Part shown: piece by piece, positions 1-7,540 of the stretch
How the letters are laid out: each line of letters opens with the position of its first letter
Position numbering within the stretch: the first letter of the stretch is position 1
NCBI GenBank assembly: GCA_002441555.1
Contig: DJWK01000017.1
Location: 1-41,280, forward strand
DNA from: Thermodesulfobacteriaceae bacterium UBA6232
Lineage (GTDB): Bacteria > Desulfobacterota > Thermodesulfobacteria > Thermodesulfobacteriales > Thermodesulfobacteriaceae
Direction of reading: 5' to 3'
Length of the DNA stretch: 41,280 nt
The notes under the pieces: model-generated
Seen by the model: the letters and a program-made list of their open reading frames with translations, nothing else
Databases searched by the model: none
Told to the model about the DNA's origin: nothing
Position numbers and translations under genes: made by a program

Positions 1-622
1 TATGGTCGCAATCCCTTTTGATTCAGGGCAGGTTTCAACGATGAGGTGGCAATGGCTAAATATCACATTATCGCAGGTCGCAATCCCTTTTGATTCAGGG
101 CAGGTTTCAACAAATGAAGAGGAGGTGTAAGATGATGGTAAAACTTGGAGTCGCAATCCCTTTTGATTCAGGGCAGGTTTCAACTTGTGGGGAGTTTTTC
201 TGTTAGTAGCAGGAAAAGCAAAATGTCGCAATCCCTTTTGATTCAGGGCAGGTTTCAACTTGTAGCAGACCCAACTATCAAAAATTATCTCACTGAGTCG
301 CAATCCCTTTTGATTCAGGGCAGGTTTCAACCTTGCTGGGTCTGAGAAATCTCACTTGGGAAGACCTGGAGTCGCAATCCCTTTTGATTCAGGGCAGGTT
401 TCAACGGGAAAGTATATATTGAATTAAAGAAGTCAGAAAACGGGTCGCAATCCCTTTTGATTCAGGGCAGGTTTCAACTATTAGAAAGCTATCAGAAGAA
501 GCATATAAAGAAGTGAGTCGCAATCCCTTTTGATTCAGGGCAGGTTTCAACCAGTGTATGGATTAACAAGATGTGCTTTTTATACTCGTCGCAATCCCTT
601 TTGATTCAGGGCAGGTTTCAAC
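1..622 (-). CRISPR. CRISPR array, 9 repeats of 35 bp, open at the left edge
   Basis: Nine identical 35-bp repeats start at 5, 77, 150, 225, 297, 371, 444, 517 and 588, separated by eight unique spacers of 36-40 bp. On the + strand each repeat begins GTCGCAAT and ends GGTTTCAAC. Read on the minus strand it begins GTTGAAACC and ends AAAAGGG-ATTGCGAC. The last eight bases resemble the crRNA 5' tag (AUUGNNAC type) left by Cas6 in type III systems, so the array is taken to be transcribed leftward from the leader at 623-1033. On that reading spacer 552-587 is the newest. No repeat is degenerate within the window, so the distal end of the array lies beyond position 1. The total repeat number is unknown. 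Confidence 0.98.
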
Positions 623-1033
623 CCTGACACAAAAAAGTCCCGTATTTCCTTGCTTAGAAAAATCTACTAAACTACTTAACTTTTAAAATCACCCCCTGAA
701 AACCACATTAATCCTTGCTATGCAACTAAAAATACGCTAAAATTTTTCTCATTAAATCAATAACTTATAAAACACATTTTTCACTTTATAATCGCAATTG
801 AGTCTCAAAATACGCCCCCTCCGAGCACCCCTTGAAATCCTCATAAATATTGACTCAGAGGGGACAATTTTTTCATCACATTTTCCACTATGTTTATGTC
901 TAAACTAAACTTTTTTTCTCATACCTCACCTTATTCACTTGTCAAAGAGCCAAAAACTTTAAAACAATTAAAAATACTTATATACTTCTTATAGTTATAG
1001 CAAACTTTATTTCTCTGTCAATGGATTTTTCCA
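623..1033 (-). promoter_or_regulatory. CRISPR leader (411 bp, AT-rich, no gene)
   Basis: This gene-free stretch lies between the leader-proximal repeat and the last cas gene. It is AT-rich with runs of T and A, as expected for a leader. It contains a promoter pointing into the array (994-1021) and two competing inverted repeats: 816-825 with 854-863 (nine pairs, one mismatch) and TGAGTC at 799-804 with GACTCA at 852-857. No open reading frame worth calling is seen. Assignment as leader rests on position, composition and the orientation deduced from the repeat. Confidence 0.8.
994..1021 (-). promoter_or_regulatory. Predicted leader promoter driving the CRISPR array
   Basis: On the minus strand a -35 box TTGACA (1016-1021) is followed after 16 bp by TATAAC (994-999). 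Transcription would start near 987 and cross about 365 bases of leader before the first repeat. The -35 lies just after the stop of the last cas gene, next to a short inverted repeat AATGGA/TCCATT at about 1020-1036, so the array could be expressed separately from the cas operon. Confidence 0.6.
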
Positions 1034-1276
1034 TTAAAAAATGTATTTTACTTTCTCCCACTCTTTGCCAATTTTCTTAATCTCACCTCTTGGGTCAATT
1101 CTAAAAACAGCAACCCTATAGCTTTCTCCTTCATCAAGTAAAGCCCTTATAATTTCTTTGAATTCAGCCTGACTCTCAAAAACACTCCATTGAGCATGAA
1201 TACCGAGCTTTTTAAGTTCCCTGCGTACCTTTCCTCTCACTCGTTCAGTTTCATAATCATAAAGAATTATGCGCAT
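1034..1276 (-). CDS. cas2: Second Cas2 family protein (80 aa)
   Basis: This is a small Cas2-like protein, last gene of the cas operon. It opens with a beta strand ending in Asp7 (MRIILYD), the place of the metal-binding Asp in Cas2, followed by a basic helix (VRGKVRRELKKLG) and a second strand (QWSVFE), the ferredoxin-like order of the family. The C-terminal part (YRVAVFRIDPRGEI) gives the fourth strand. It starts one base after the cas1 stop (TAATATG), so it is translated with cas1. It is clearly different in sequence from the Cas2 encoded upstream of cas1. Cas2 normally forms the homodimeric bridge of the Cas1-Cas2 integrase. Whether this copy forms a heterodimer, replaces the other, or acts separately cannot be told from sequence. 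Confidence 0.8.
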   Translation of the reverse strand: MRIILYDYETERVRGKVRRELKKLGIHAQWSVFESQAEFKEIIRALLDEGESYRVAVFRIDPRGEIKKIGKEWEKVKYIF

Positions 1277-1277
1277 A

Positions 1278-2168
1278 TTAAAAATCTCTCTGAAAAGGGA
1301 CTTTTTCTAAATCCTCTAAATCCTCTTTCAGCGTGTTTACAAGGGACTCCTTAAGTTTATTAAATTCCTCTACCACTCCGTATAATGCCCTTTTCTTTAA
1401 AAAAAATCCTTTATTATCTTTATCAAAATCTTGTAAAGTAATAGTCCCACCTGTGAGAAGCTCTGCAGCAAATCTTGTTAATTTGGGACGAATAGTTTCC
1501 ACAAGATCTGAAGCAAAAGAAGCATGCCTACCACGCTTTACATGTAAAAAGGAAACAAAGGGGTCATAACCTTTTAAAGCAATAACGGATAAAGATAAAT
1601 TATACCCAAGGGTGTATAGAAAGCTTAAGAGAGCGTTAACCTCATCCTTAGGAGGATGGTAACTTCTTTCTTTAAAAGTAAAATCAGTTTCTTCTATTAA
1701 TTCTCCAAAAGATTGAAACATAAGTCTTGAAGCCTGCCCCTCAAGCCCAAGAAGGGAAGTAAAATCTTTGGTTATTTCAATAGAAGCTTTTATCTCCTCA
1801 AGATCCAGGTCAAAGGTATATTCTATTTCTGTGCATTTCTTTTTAACAAAATATTTAGCAACCTCTAAACGGTTATTAAGATAAAGAGCAACCTGCTTAA
1901 TACGAGTATTGGTAGATTGGCTATTAAAGGGTGGAAGGATTTGGGCTTTTATATAACCATAAACACTCAGAAGAATTACTGGCACGGAATTTTTAGCACA
2001 AAGAGAAAGGGCTTCAGAGGTAATCCTTGCCCTTCCGAAAATTAGAACACCATCTATATTTGAAAGGGGGAGGCTGGTTTTTTGGTGGGGAGTTTCAATG
2101 TGAAGTCTCTCACCTTTTCTGCTAATTTCAACAGCTGTGTTTTTATAGATAATTATAGTTTGTTTCAT
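1278..2168 (-). CDS. cas1: CRISPR-associated endonuclease/integrase Cas1
   Basis: Cas1 is the metal-dependent integrase that, with Cas2, inserts new spacers at the leader end of the array. At 296 residues it is a slightly short Cas1. The N-terminal beta domain (residues 1-75) has the usual LSNIDGVLIFG and SLCAKNSVPVILLS patterns. The helical C-terminal domain carries the expected metal ligands Glu176 (PKDEVNALL), His209 (SFLHVKRGRH) and Asp221 (SDLVETIRP). A purine-rich AAGAGG precedes the ATG. It sits between two cas2 genes in one operon, 11 bp from the upstream one and 1 bp from the downstream one. There is no fused reverse transcriptase or Cas4 domain, so DNA acquisition is the default expectation. 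Confidence 0.97.
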   Translation of the reverse strand: MKQTIIIYKNTAVEISRKGERLHIETPHQKTSLPLSNIDGVLIFGRARITSEALSLCAKNSVPVILLSVYGYIKAQILPPFNSQSTNTRIKQVALYLNNRLEVAKYFVKKKCTEIEYTFDLDLEEIKASIEITKDFTSLLGLEGQASRLMFQSFGELIEETDFTFKERSYHPPKDEVNALLSFLYTLGYNLSLSVIALKGYDPFVSFLHVKRGRHASFASDLVETIRPKLTRFAAELLTGGTITLQDFDKDNKGFFLKKRALYGVVEEFNKLKESLVNTLKEDLEDLEKVPFQRDF

Positions 2169-2179
2169 GCATTAGCCTC

Positions 2180-2440
2180 TTACAGAACAAAAATTTTCCA
2201 AGGCTCAAGGGGATACCCTTTAAAAATCTCAGGAGGATGAACTGGATAAAAAAAGATTCTGTCATTTTTTGGGTCTATGTATTTGGAAAGTTCCTCATAG
2301 AGATAATCTATTTGCTCTTTTTTCACATCCACAAGATAAAAGGCGCTATACTGAATGCGATAGCCAAATTTTTGGAGAATTCTTGCCACCTTTAGCCTTT
2401 TCTTTGAATCAGAAATATCATATACTATAAGGTAATCCAT
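2180..2440 (-). CDS. cas2: CRISPR-associated protein Cas2 (86 aa)
   Basis: This is a canonical Cas2. The first strand ends in Asp8 (MDYLIVYD), then comes a basic amphipathic helix (SKKRLKVARILQKFG), the strand RIQYSAFY, and a C-terminal strand with the DRIFFYPV pattern, in family order and length. It overlaps the end of the upstream 225-codon gene by 16 bp and is followed by cas1 after 11 bp, so it is co-translated with both. Cas2 forms the central dimer of the adaptation complex. The tail (LEPWKIFVL) is of the sort that packs on Cas1. A second Cas2-like gene lies downstream of cas1. Confidence 0.93.
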   Translation of the reverse strand: MDYLIVYDISDSKKRLKVARILQKFGYRIQYSAFYLVDVKKEQIDYLYEELSKYIDPKNDRIFFYPVHPPEIFKGYPLEPWKIFVL

Positions 2441-3102
2441 AAAGACTTTCCTTTTACTCCAGCTTTTATTAGTTGGTTATAAGAAATCTTTAATAACCTT
2501 TTAGTATGTTTCCATAAAAGAAAAGAAAGAAAGGCTCTTACAATATATTCTTCTTCTTTTAAAGCTTCACCGAGAAGAAGATCTGCCGTTGATTCAAAAA
2601 TAGTAAAAATAAAGGCAGCTGGAAAGAAAAAATCATCAAGAAAGTCTTGTCCGTAAAATTCAGGAAGGACCTTAGGAAGATTTTCCGCAAGGCCAACTCT
2701 TGAGAAAAAAAGAGCCGTAAGAATTGCACAGGCAATACTATAATAATGATAATAAGATTTTATAATACTTGAAGCTTCCCAAAAAATACGCCTAAGTGAT
2801 TTCCATTCTTTTAATTGGCGTCCAAAAAGCTTGTGTTCTCGATAGCTAAGCCCAAAGGACACAATAGGTAAATAATCCTTTAATACCAACGAAGGATTAG
2901 CATAATGGTTAAATAAATTCCTCCAAACAAGGGGAGCTTTATTAAAATTGAAATAACTTCTGCGATAATTTTCTTTGGGATTAACGAAGATTAAAGTTTT
3001 ATTCCTTAAACTCTGTATATCCTCTCGCAAGGCAACAATACATTCAAATTCTTCAAGGGGTATAGGGTTTTGTTCGTGAAAAATATAAATGAGCCTTTTC
3101 AT
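2425..3102 (-). CDS. Unrecognised protein in the cas operon (225 aa)
   Basis: I do not recognise this protein. It starts 13 bp after the csx1 stop and overlaps the start of cas2 by 16 bp, so it is embedded in the operon between the effector genes and the adaptation genes. The first 45 residues look like an alpha/beta start (KRLIYIFHEQ, then TLIFVNPKENYRR). The middle is rich in Tyr, Trp, Phe and basic residues. The last 100 residues are helical and strongly hydrophobic in patches (SIACAILTALFF, FFFPAAFIFTIFE) but interrupted by acidic residues, so a soluble helical bundle is as likely as a membrane protein. There is no zinc motif, no R-x4-H HEPN signature and no obvious nuclease motif. An accessory role in adaptation or signalling is only a guess from position. 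Confidence 0.75.
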   Translation of the reverse strand: MKRLIYIFHEQNPIPLEEFECIVALREDIQSLRNKTLIFVNPKENYRRSYFNFNKAPLVWRNLFNHYANPSLVLKDYLPIVSFGLSYREHKLFGRQLKEWKSLRRIFWEASSIIKSYYHYYSIACAILTALFFSRVGLAENLPKVLPEFYGQDFLDDFFFPAAFIFTIFESTADLLLGEALKEEEYIVRAFLSFLLWKHTKRLLKISYNQLIKAGVKGKSLWITL

Positions 3103-3115
3103 AAAACAGGGAAAT

Positions 3116-4489
3116 TTAATTTTTTAATAGTATTTCTTCAATGCGTTTTAAAAGTTCTTTACGGTATCTTAAATAAATTTCATCTCCTTCCTTTTTTACT
3201 TCAACGCAGTTTCTTTCAAAACCGCAGTGGGCAATGAAATTTCTTGGTTCAACTTGATCGCTTTTTTCTATTGGAAGAAAACTTCTTAAAGGTTGAAAAT
3301 CCGATGTGAATTTTTCTTTTATCTCTTCTTTTAGAAAATTGTTTTTTATTTCTTGAGATAAATAAGGGCGATTAGTAGAAAGCTCAAGTAGGTTATATAT
3401 GGTTGTTTCTTCTTTACTAAAATTCACCATAATATCTGAAAGGGGGACTTCTTCTTTAATCCTGATGTCTCTTACTTTAAAAATCCTTACTAAGCCAAGG
3501 TAAAGGGCAAGCATTAAGAAGGCTTTCCTAAAGGTTTCAAAGTTTATTTCAGGGGATTCGAGGTAATTTTTTTGAAATTCCTTGGCAAGAAAATAGCAAA
3601 GAAGCTTTAGTCCTTCTTTAATCTCTTCTTCGGAATGATAATCCCAGGTGTAGAGAACAAGAGGAGTATTATTTTTGATGGCGGAATAAAAGAAGTAGCC
3701 CTTAGCAAAAAGGGAATTCAAAAAATCCCTAAATTCACTTTTACCTACAAGGGTTTTTACAAATCGCCGAAAAGCATACTCAAAAGAATAGGCCTCGGGC
3801 CTTTCGGGATAGCTGAAAAAGGTTTTAACCTCAAGAGAAAAGTCTTTCTGAATATGATAGACCTGTTCAGTAGGATTAACAATTGGTTCTGAAAAGGTTA
3901 TAAAGACTTTGAAAGGCCTATCCTTAGGCAAAAAATTCTGCAATTTGTAAAAGGTTAAAAAGAGCCTTCCTGCTTCAATGAGGGCTGACACATAGATGTT
4001 ATGTCCACTTGAAATATCAAGATACAAACTTTCAAAGGGTTCTTTAAGATACCGCATAACCATATCCACAAATATTTCAAGTATTAAATTTTCAAGGGAA
4101 CTTTTAAAATTAATGCCTTCGTAAGAACCAACACTGTGAATTACACCAAAAGAATCAGCAAGCAAAGAATGAGGATGTTTGGAATAAAAGATCTTCGGAT
4201 TTTTGAAAAATTCTTCTCTTTTATCTCCACTGTCAAGGAGGGCCTGAACCAGGGTTTTAAATTCAGAAACTTCCTTTGGGGCTTGCTCTTTTATTCTTTG
4301 CAAGGCAGATCTGTTAAAAAGAAGGCTTACAGGAAATAAGAGGATAACCTTTGAGGACTTCTCTTTTTCCAAAAAATAATTTTTAAGAGCAAAGGAGCTT
4401 AAAGGGGCGGGATATTTTTTTTGATCTATGGAAAAATTAACCTCATTGAAGACTCCGTCAAATCTTCCAATTTGATATATTAAATTCAT
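3116..4489 (-). CDS. csx1: Csx1-family CARF-HEPN ribonuclease (type III accessory)
   Basis: This is a 457-residue protein of the Csx1 type. The N-terminal half has the CARF-like strand and ligand loop LYLDISSGHNIY (residues 156-166), the position at which Csx1 proteins bind cyclic oligoadenylate. The C-terminal half ends with RNFIAH at 416-421, an R-x4-H HEPN ribonuclease signature, in a helical context. In type III systems Cas10 makes cyclic oligoadenylates on target recognition and these switch on such HEPN RNases, which cut RNA nonspecifically. Its place in the same operon as a Cas10 with an intact GGDD fits this. The start codon overlaps nothing and follows the cas6 stop by two bases, with GGAAGG upstream. 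A Csm6 label is possible, but the CARF loop and length fit Csx1 better. Confidence 0.88.
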   Translation of the reverse strand: MNLIYQIGRFDGVFNEVNFSIDQKKYPAPLSSFALKNYFLEKEKSSKVILLFPVSLLFNRSALQRIKEQAPKEVSEFKTLVQALLDSGDKREEFFKNPKIFYSKHPHSLLADSFGVIHSVGSYEGINFKSSLENLILEIFVDMVMRYLKEPFESLYLDISSGHNIYVSALIEAGRLFLTFYKLQNFLPKDRPFKVFITFSEPIVNPTEQVYHIQKDFSLEVKTFFSYPERPEAYSFEYAFRRFVKTLVGKSEFRDFLNSLFAKGYFFYSAIKNNTPLVLYTWDYHSEEEIKEGLKLLCYFLAKEFQKNYLESPEINFETFRKAFLMLALYLGLVRIFKVRDIRIKEEVPLSDIMVNFSKEETTIYNLLELSTNRPYLSQEIKNNFLKEEIKEKFTSDFQPLRSFLPIEKSDQVEPRNFIAHCGFERNCVEVKKEGDEIYLRYRKELLKRIEEILLKN

Positions 4490-4491
4490 AT

Positions 4492-5319
4492 TTAGCCTTC
4501 CCTTTGAGGTTCATCTATACTTTCAAATTTTGCCATGCCAAGGCCCATAGTGGTTTTTCTTCCAATTCCTGCAAAATTTGCAAAATTGCCAAGAATAGTA
4601 AGCCACTTTACCTCTTCTTCAGTTAATTTTTTTCCTCCATAGATAACCTTTCCCACAAAACCAGTGATGGCGCTTCCAAGAGAAAGCTCAATTTTGTAAG
4701 TTTTAATGCTTGTGTGCACAATGTAGAGTTTTTCTTCAAGGGCAGGCCCTAAATCATATGATATTTTTATAGGAGAGAAATAGTTCCACTTGTTGAGAAG
4801 GCTTTTAAAAACTATTTTTGGATCCGGAAGAGGATAGTCCACATCACCTTTTTTAAATGAAATTGGGGTTAGAAAACGAAAAGAAAACAAGGGTTTCGGT
4901 CGGACTTCAGGATTGTTATAATCTAAATATTCATCATGTTTTAGAAGAGGAGGTTCAGAATTGGAATAAAGCTTTACACGATAGGCCCCAAGAAAGAGTT
5001 TTTCTGTTCCCTTCTTTTGAAAAAAATTGAAAAGGGAAGATAAAAAAGGCGGAAAGATCTCATCTTTTAAAAAACTTATAGTTATAGAAATTTCCTTGGG
5101 AAGGGTGTCCTTTTTTTCTTTTGATAGATTGAATTTAAATATCTGAGGAGCCCAGACACAAAAGGGCCTATATTTTGCTGGTTTGTGGAAGGACTCTGCA
5201 AGCTCTTGAGGAAGAAGACTTAAGAAAAAGGCATGTAGATGATCAGGAGTAATAAGATAGGAAGTTTTAGGTTCGCCAGGTAAACTTAACTTCAAAGGTA
5301 AAGAAAACTTAACAGGCAT
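4492..5319 (-). CDS. cas6: CRISPR RNA endoribonuclease Cas6
   Basis: Cas6 cuts the long array transcript within each repeat and leaves the 8-nt 5' tag. The protein has 275 residues with the double-ferredoxin RAMP layout. Support comes from the strand FRFLTPISFKKG at about 147-158, the PLPDPKIVFKSLLNKWN pattern at about 163-179, GFVGKVIYGG at about 220-229, and the terminal glycine-rich loop AGIGRKTTMGLGM at about 250-262, all typical of the Cas6 C-terminal domain. His29 in DHLHAFF near the N terminus is a candidate for the active-site region. It lies 7 bp after csm5 and 2 bp before csx1 in the operon. The expected cut is between the GGG closing the repeat hairpin and ATTGCGAC. Confidence 0.92.
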   Translation of the reverse strand: MPVKFSLPLKLSLPGEPKTSYLITPDHLHAFFLSLLPQELAESFHKPAKYRPFCVWAPQIFKFNLSKEKKDTLPKEISITISFLKDEIFPPFLSSLFNFFQKKGTEKLFLGAYRVKLYSNSEPPLLKHDEYLDYNNPEVRPKPLFSFRFLTPISFKKGDVDYPLPDPKIVFKSLLNKWNYFSPIKISYDLGPALEEKLYIVHTSIKTYKIELSLGSAITGFVGKVIYGGKKLTEEEVKWLTILGNFANFAGIGRKTTMGLGMAKFESIDEPQREG

Positions 5320-5326
5320 AAAGAGC

Positions 5327-6523
5327 TTACTTTACAACTAACATGCACCAACCTAAGAAATTATAATCAGAAAGGGTAATTTTACGGGTTTTGTTTAATT
5401 CATTTCTATGTATGGGTGCAGAAATTTTAAATATTTCATTAAAAAGGTCTTCTTTTTCTTGTTTTAAAAGAAGCATTAAGGTGGTGCTTAGATAACCCTG
5501 ATGTTTCCCAATTCTTAAAGGAATTATAATTTTAGACTCATTTTTTACTCGGTTTATTAAATTTTCAAGGTGATTGAGATTCTCTAAAAGCTTTTCTTTA
5601 TTTGGGAGATCTTTTCTGCTTAAAAAGGTTTTTTCGTGGTTTATAAGGGAAAGATAAAAGTCAATGGCACTTTCTTTCAAAAAGGACCAGGTAACCTTTT
5701 CAAGATTTGGATTATAAAAGCCCTGTTCAAGAAGGCCCACCTTTTTAAGGCCCTCTAAAGCTATTTTTTCGTCAAGAAAAACCCTGAGGGATATCTTCTG
5801 GTTGGGTTTTAAAAGCTCGTGAGGCTCGCTTATTTCGCGAGAGGTGTTTAAAACTTTTACAAAATCCACATAAAACTTGTCATAACTTATAGGCTCAGAA
5901 TCGGAAATTAAAAGGCTTTTAAAAAGATCAAATTGGGCGTCCTTTGTACCTTTTGGTCTGAAAATTAAACTTTCAATTTCTTTATGAAAGAATTTTTCTA
6001 TTTCTTCTGTTTGCTTTTTTTTATTTAAATTTGAATTTTTAAGATTTCTCAAGGTAATTTCTAATTTTTTATATATCTCATTTTTCCAAGTGGGGTTGTT
6101 TTTTAATATACCATAAATAAAAACAGTTCTTAAGGCCCCTTTTATTTCACTTCCTGGAATATAGAAGCCTTCTAAGTTTTTAACAAAGGTTTTAATCCTT
6201 TTTCCTTCTATTGAGGAATTTTGATTTTTTATTTCAAGTTGATATTTTGGCTCAAAGGCAATATTTGCTTCCCTAAAATATTCCTTTAAACTGAAGCGTT
6301 TTAAGGCCTCTGGAGATTGAACCCAACTTTTAAGAAGACTTAAACGAGAATGGAGGGCTTCTGCAGTGTATTTTTCAGAAAGTTTGTTTAATAGATAATC
6401 CAGGGGATAAACCTTTAAGAGTTTCCGTGATGACGGAGCAGATACAGTTTCTATTATATAATCAAAGGGGCTCAATTCCTCTCCGTCTCCAATGTGAAGA
6501 GGGGTAAGAGTAAGTAAAATCAT
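5327..6523 (-). CDS. csm5: Type III-A effector subunit Csm5
   Basis: This is a RAMP subunit that caps the far end of the Csm backbone and helps crRNA maturation. The family hallmarks are TPLHIGDGEELSP at residues 7-19, the glycine-rich IPGSEIKGALRT loop at 122-132, and a C-terminal RIGKHQGYLSTT motif. The 398 residues fit the family. The start codon overlaps the csm4 stop by four bases (ATGA type), so the two are translationally coupled. The order csm4-csm5-cas6 is standard for type III-A. Confidence 0.93.
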   Translation of the reverse strand: MILLTLTPLHIGDGEELSPFDYIIETVSAPSSRKLLKVYPLDYLLNKLSEKYTAEALHSRLSLLKSWVQSPEALKRFSLKEYFREANIAFEPKYQLEIKNQNSSIEGKRIKTFVKNLEGFYIPGSEIKGALRTVFIYGILKNNPTWKNEIYKKLEITLRNLKNSNLNKKKQTEEIEKFFHKEIESLIFRPKGTKDAQFDLFKSLLISDSEPISYDKFYVDFVKVLNTSREISEPHELLKPNQKISLRVFLDEKIALEGLKKVGLLEQGFYNPNLEKVTWSFLKESAIDFYLSLINHEKTFLSRKDLPNKEKLLENLNHLENLINRVKNESKIIIPLRIGKHQGYLSTTLMLLLKQEKEDLFNEIFKISAPIHRNELNKTRKITLSDYNFLGWCMLVVK

Positions 6524-7515
6524 GCCTTATCCCCCTTAAGGTATAGTGGAAAGGCATAGCCGTATTGATATATTGTGTATCTTCTGCCATTACCAGCAAA
6601 AGAAGTCCCCTCAAGGGCAGGTATTAAGCCTCCATAGCAAGCTTTGATTTGACCAGTTTTAATTTGAGAGCCAGAGGATAAATAAATGAAGCGCCTTTTG
6701 AGAAGGGAGTGTGTCAATCTTTCATAAAAATTTTCAATCAATCCGGTATAAATAAAGAGCTGATAATAACTTTCTTCAATCTCAAAGGACGGATCAATAA
6801 AGGTAGGAGAAAGGATATAGAAAAACTCGGACCTTGGCTCAAGATAGCCATTAAGTGCCTTATCTTCTTCAATTTTTACAATTTTTACATGTCCCCATCC
6901 GATAGATTTATTTCCTCCGAGGGAGACAAGTTCAAAAAGCTTCTTCAGAATTTCTATGTCAAATTGGCTATCTCTTTGAAGAACATAAACTATAAAGGAA
7001 GAATACCAATAGGCAGGGGTGTTAATAAGATTGCCTCCAGTGGTGGTCCAGGTGAGTCGATTAATTGAGGCCTGAAGAATATTTGAATTAAAAATAAAGG
7101 GTTTTTCTAAGAGGTTTTTTAAGGAGCATTCATTTTCATTTTTCTTTAACTCTTTGAGCTTTAAAAAGATTTCACCTTGTGTTCTGATTTTTCCTTCAAG
7201 ATATTCTAAAAAAAGGTTTTGGGGAATGTATTTAATTTTTTTATATTCCTTTTTTTCAGGGTAAGGAAGCTCAGAGTCATCAAGAAAGCCCTCTTCAATC
7301 TGAGGCATGGGAAAGAGGATGTGGTCGTTAAAATGTGGAAGTGGAGAGGAAAGAAGGAAAGGAGGATCATTCTTAAATTTTTCAAGGAATTCAAGAAGGC
7401 GCTCTTCACCAAAGAGCAACTTATATCCCCAGCAAAGGGCTCCAAATAAGGTGTAAACCTCAATTTTTGAGGTAAAGGGGCTAAGGGGTTTAAAAAGAAC
7501 TTTCCACAGGGTCAT
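6520..7515 (-). CDS. csm4: Type III-A effector subunit Csm4
   Basis: This 331-residue Cas5-like RAMP binds the crRNA 5' tag and joins Cas10 to the Csm3 backbone. It shows the family's opening (KPLSPFTSKIEVYTLFGALCWGYKLLFG), in which the crRNA passes near a helix after a phenylalanine-rich strand, and an inner GGNKSIGWGHVKI glycine-rich loop near residue 200. It ends with a short GNGRRYTIYQYGYAFPLYL strand. The start is 26 bp after csm3, and the stop overlaps csm5. The assignment rests on order plus these motifs; sequence conservation in Csm4 is generally low. Confidence 0.9.
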   Translation of the reverse strand: MTLWKVLFKPLSPFTSKIEVYTLFGALCWGYKLLFGEERLLEFLEKFKNDPPFLLSSPLPHFNDHILFPMPQIEEGFLDDSELPYPEKKEYKKIKYIPQNLFLEYLEGKIRTQGEIFLKLKELKKNENECSLKNLLEKPFIFNSNILQASINRLTWTTTGGNLINTPAYWYSSFIVYVLQRDSQFDIEILKKLFELVSLGGNKSIGWGHVKIVKIEEDKALNGYLEPRSEFFYILSPTFIDPSFEIEESYYQLFIYTGLIENFYERLTHSLLKRRFIYLSSGSQIKTGQIKACYGGLIPALEGTSFAGNGRRYTIYQYGYAFPLYLKGDKA

Positions 7516-7540
7516 TTAGAGCTCCTTTCTTATGCTCTTT

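Noticed and set aside
145..345. Open frame across CRISPR repeats (SQSLLIQGRFQ repeated)
   Set aside because: It is the translation of three repeats plus spacers, not a gene.
1333..1569. Plus-strand open frame opposite cas1
   Set aside because: It is antisense to an intact cas1 with clear Cas1 motifs; no ribosome site or family motif.
6709..7449. Plus-strand frames opposite csm4
   Set aside because: They are shadows of the csm4 coding strand, lysine- and phenylalanine-rich with no motif.
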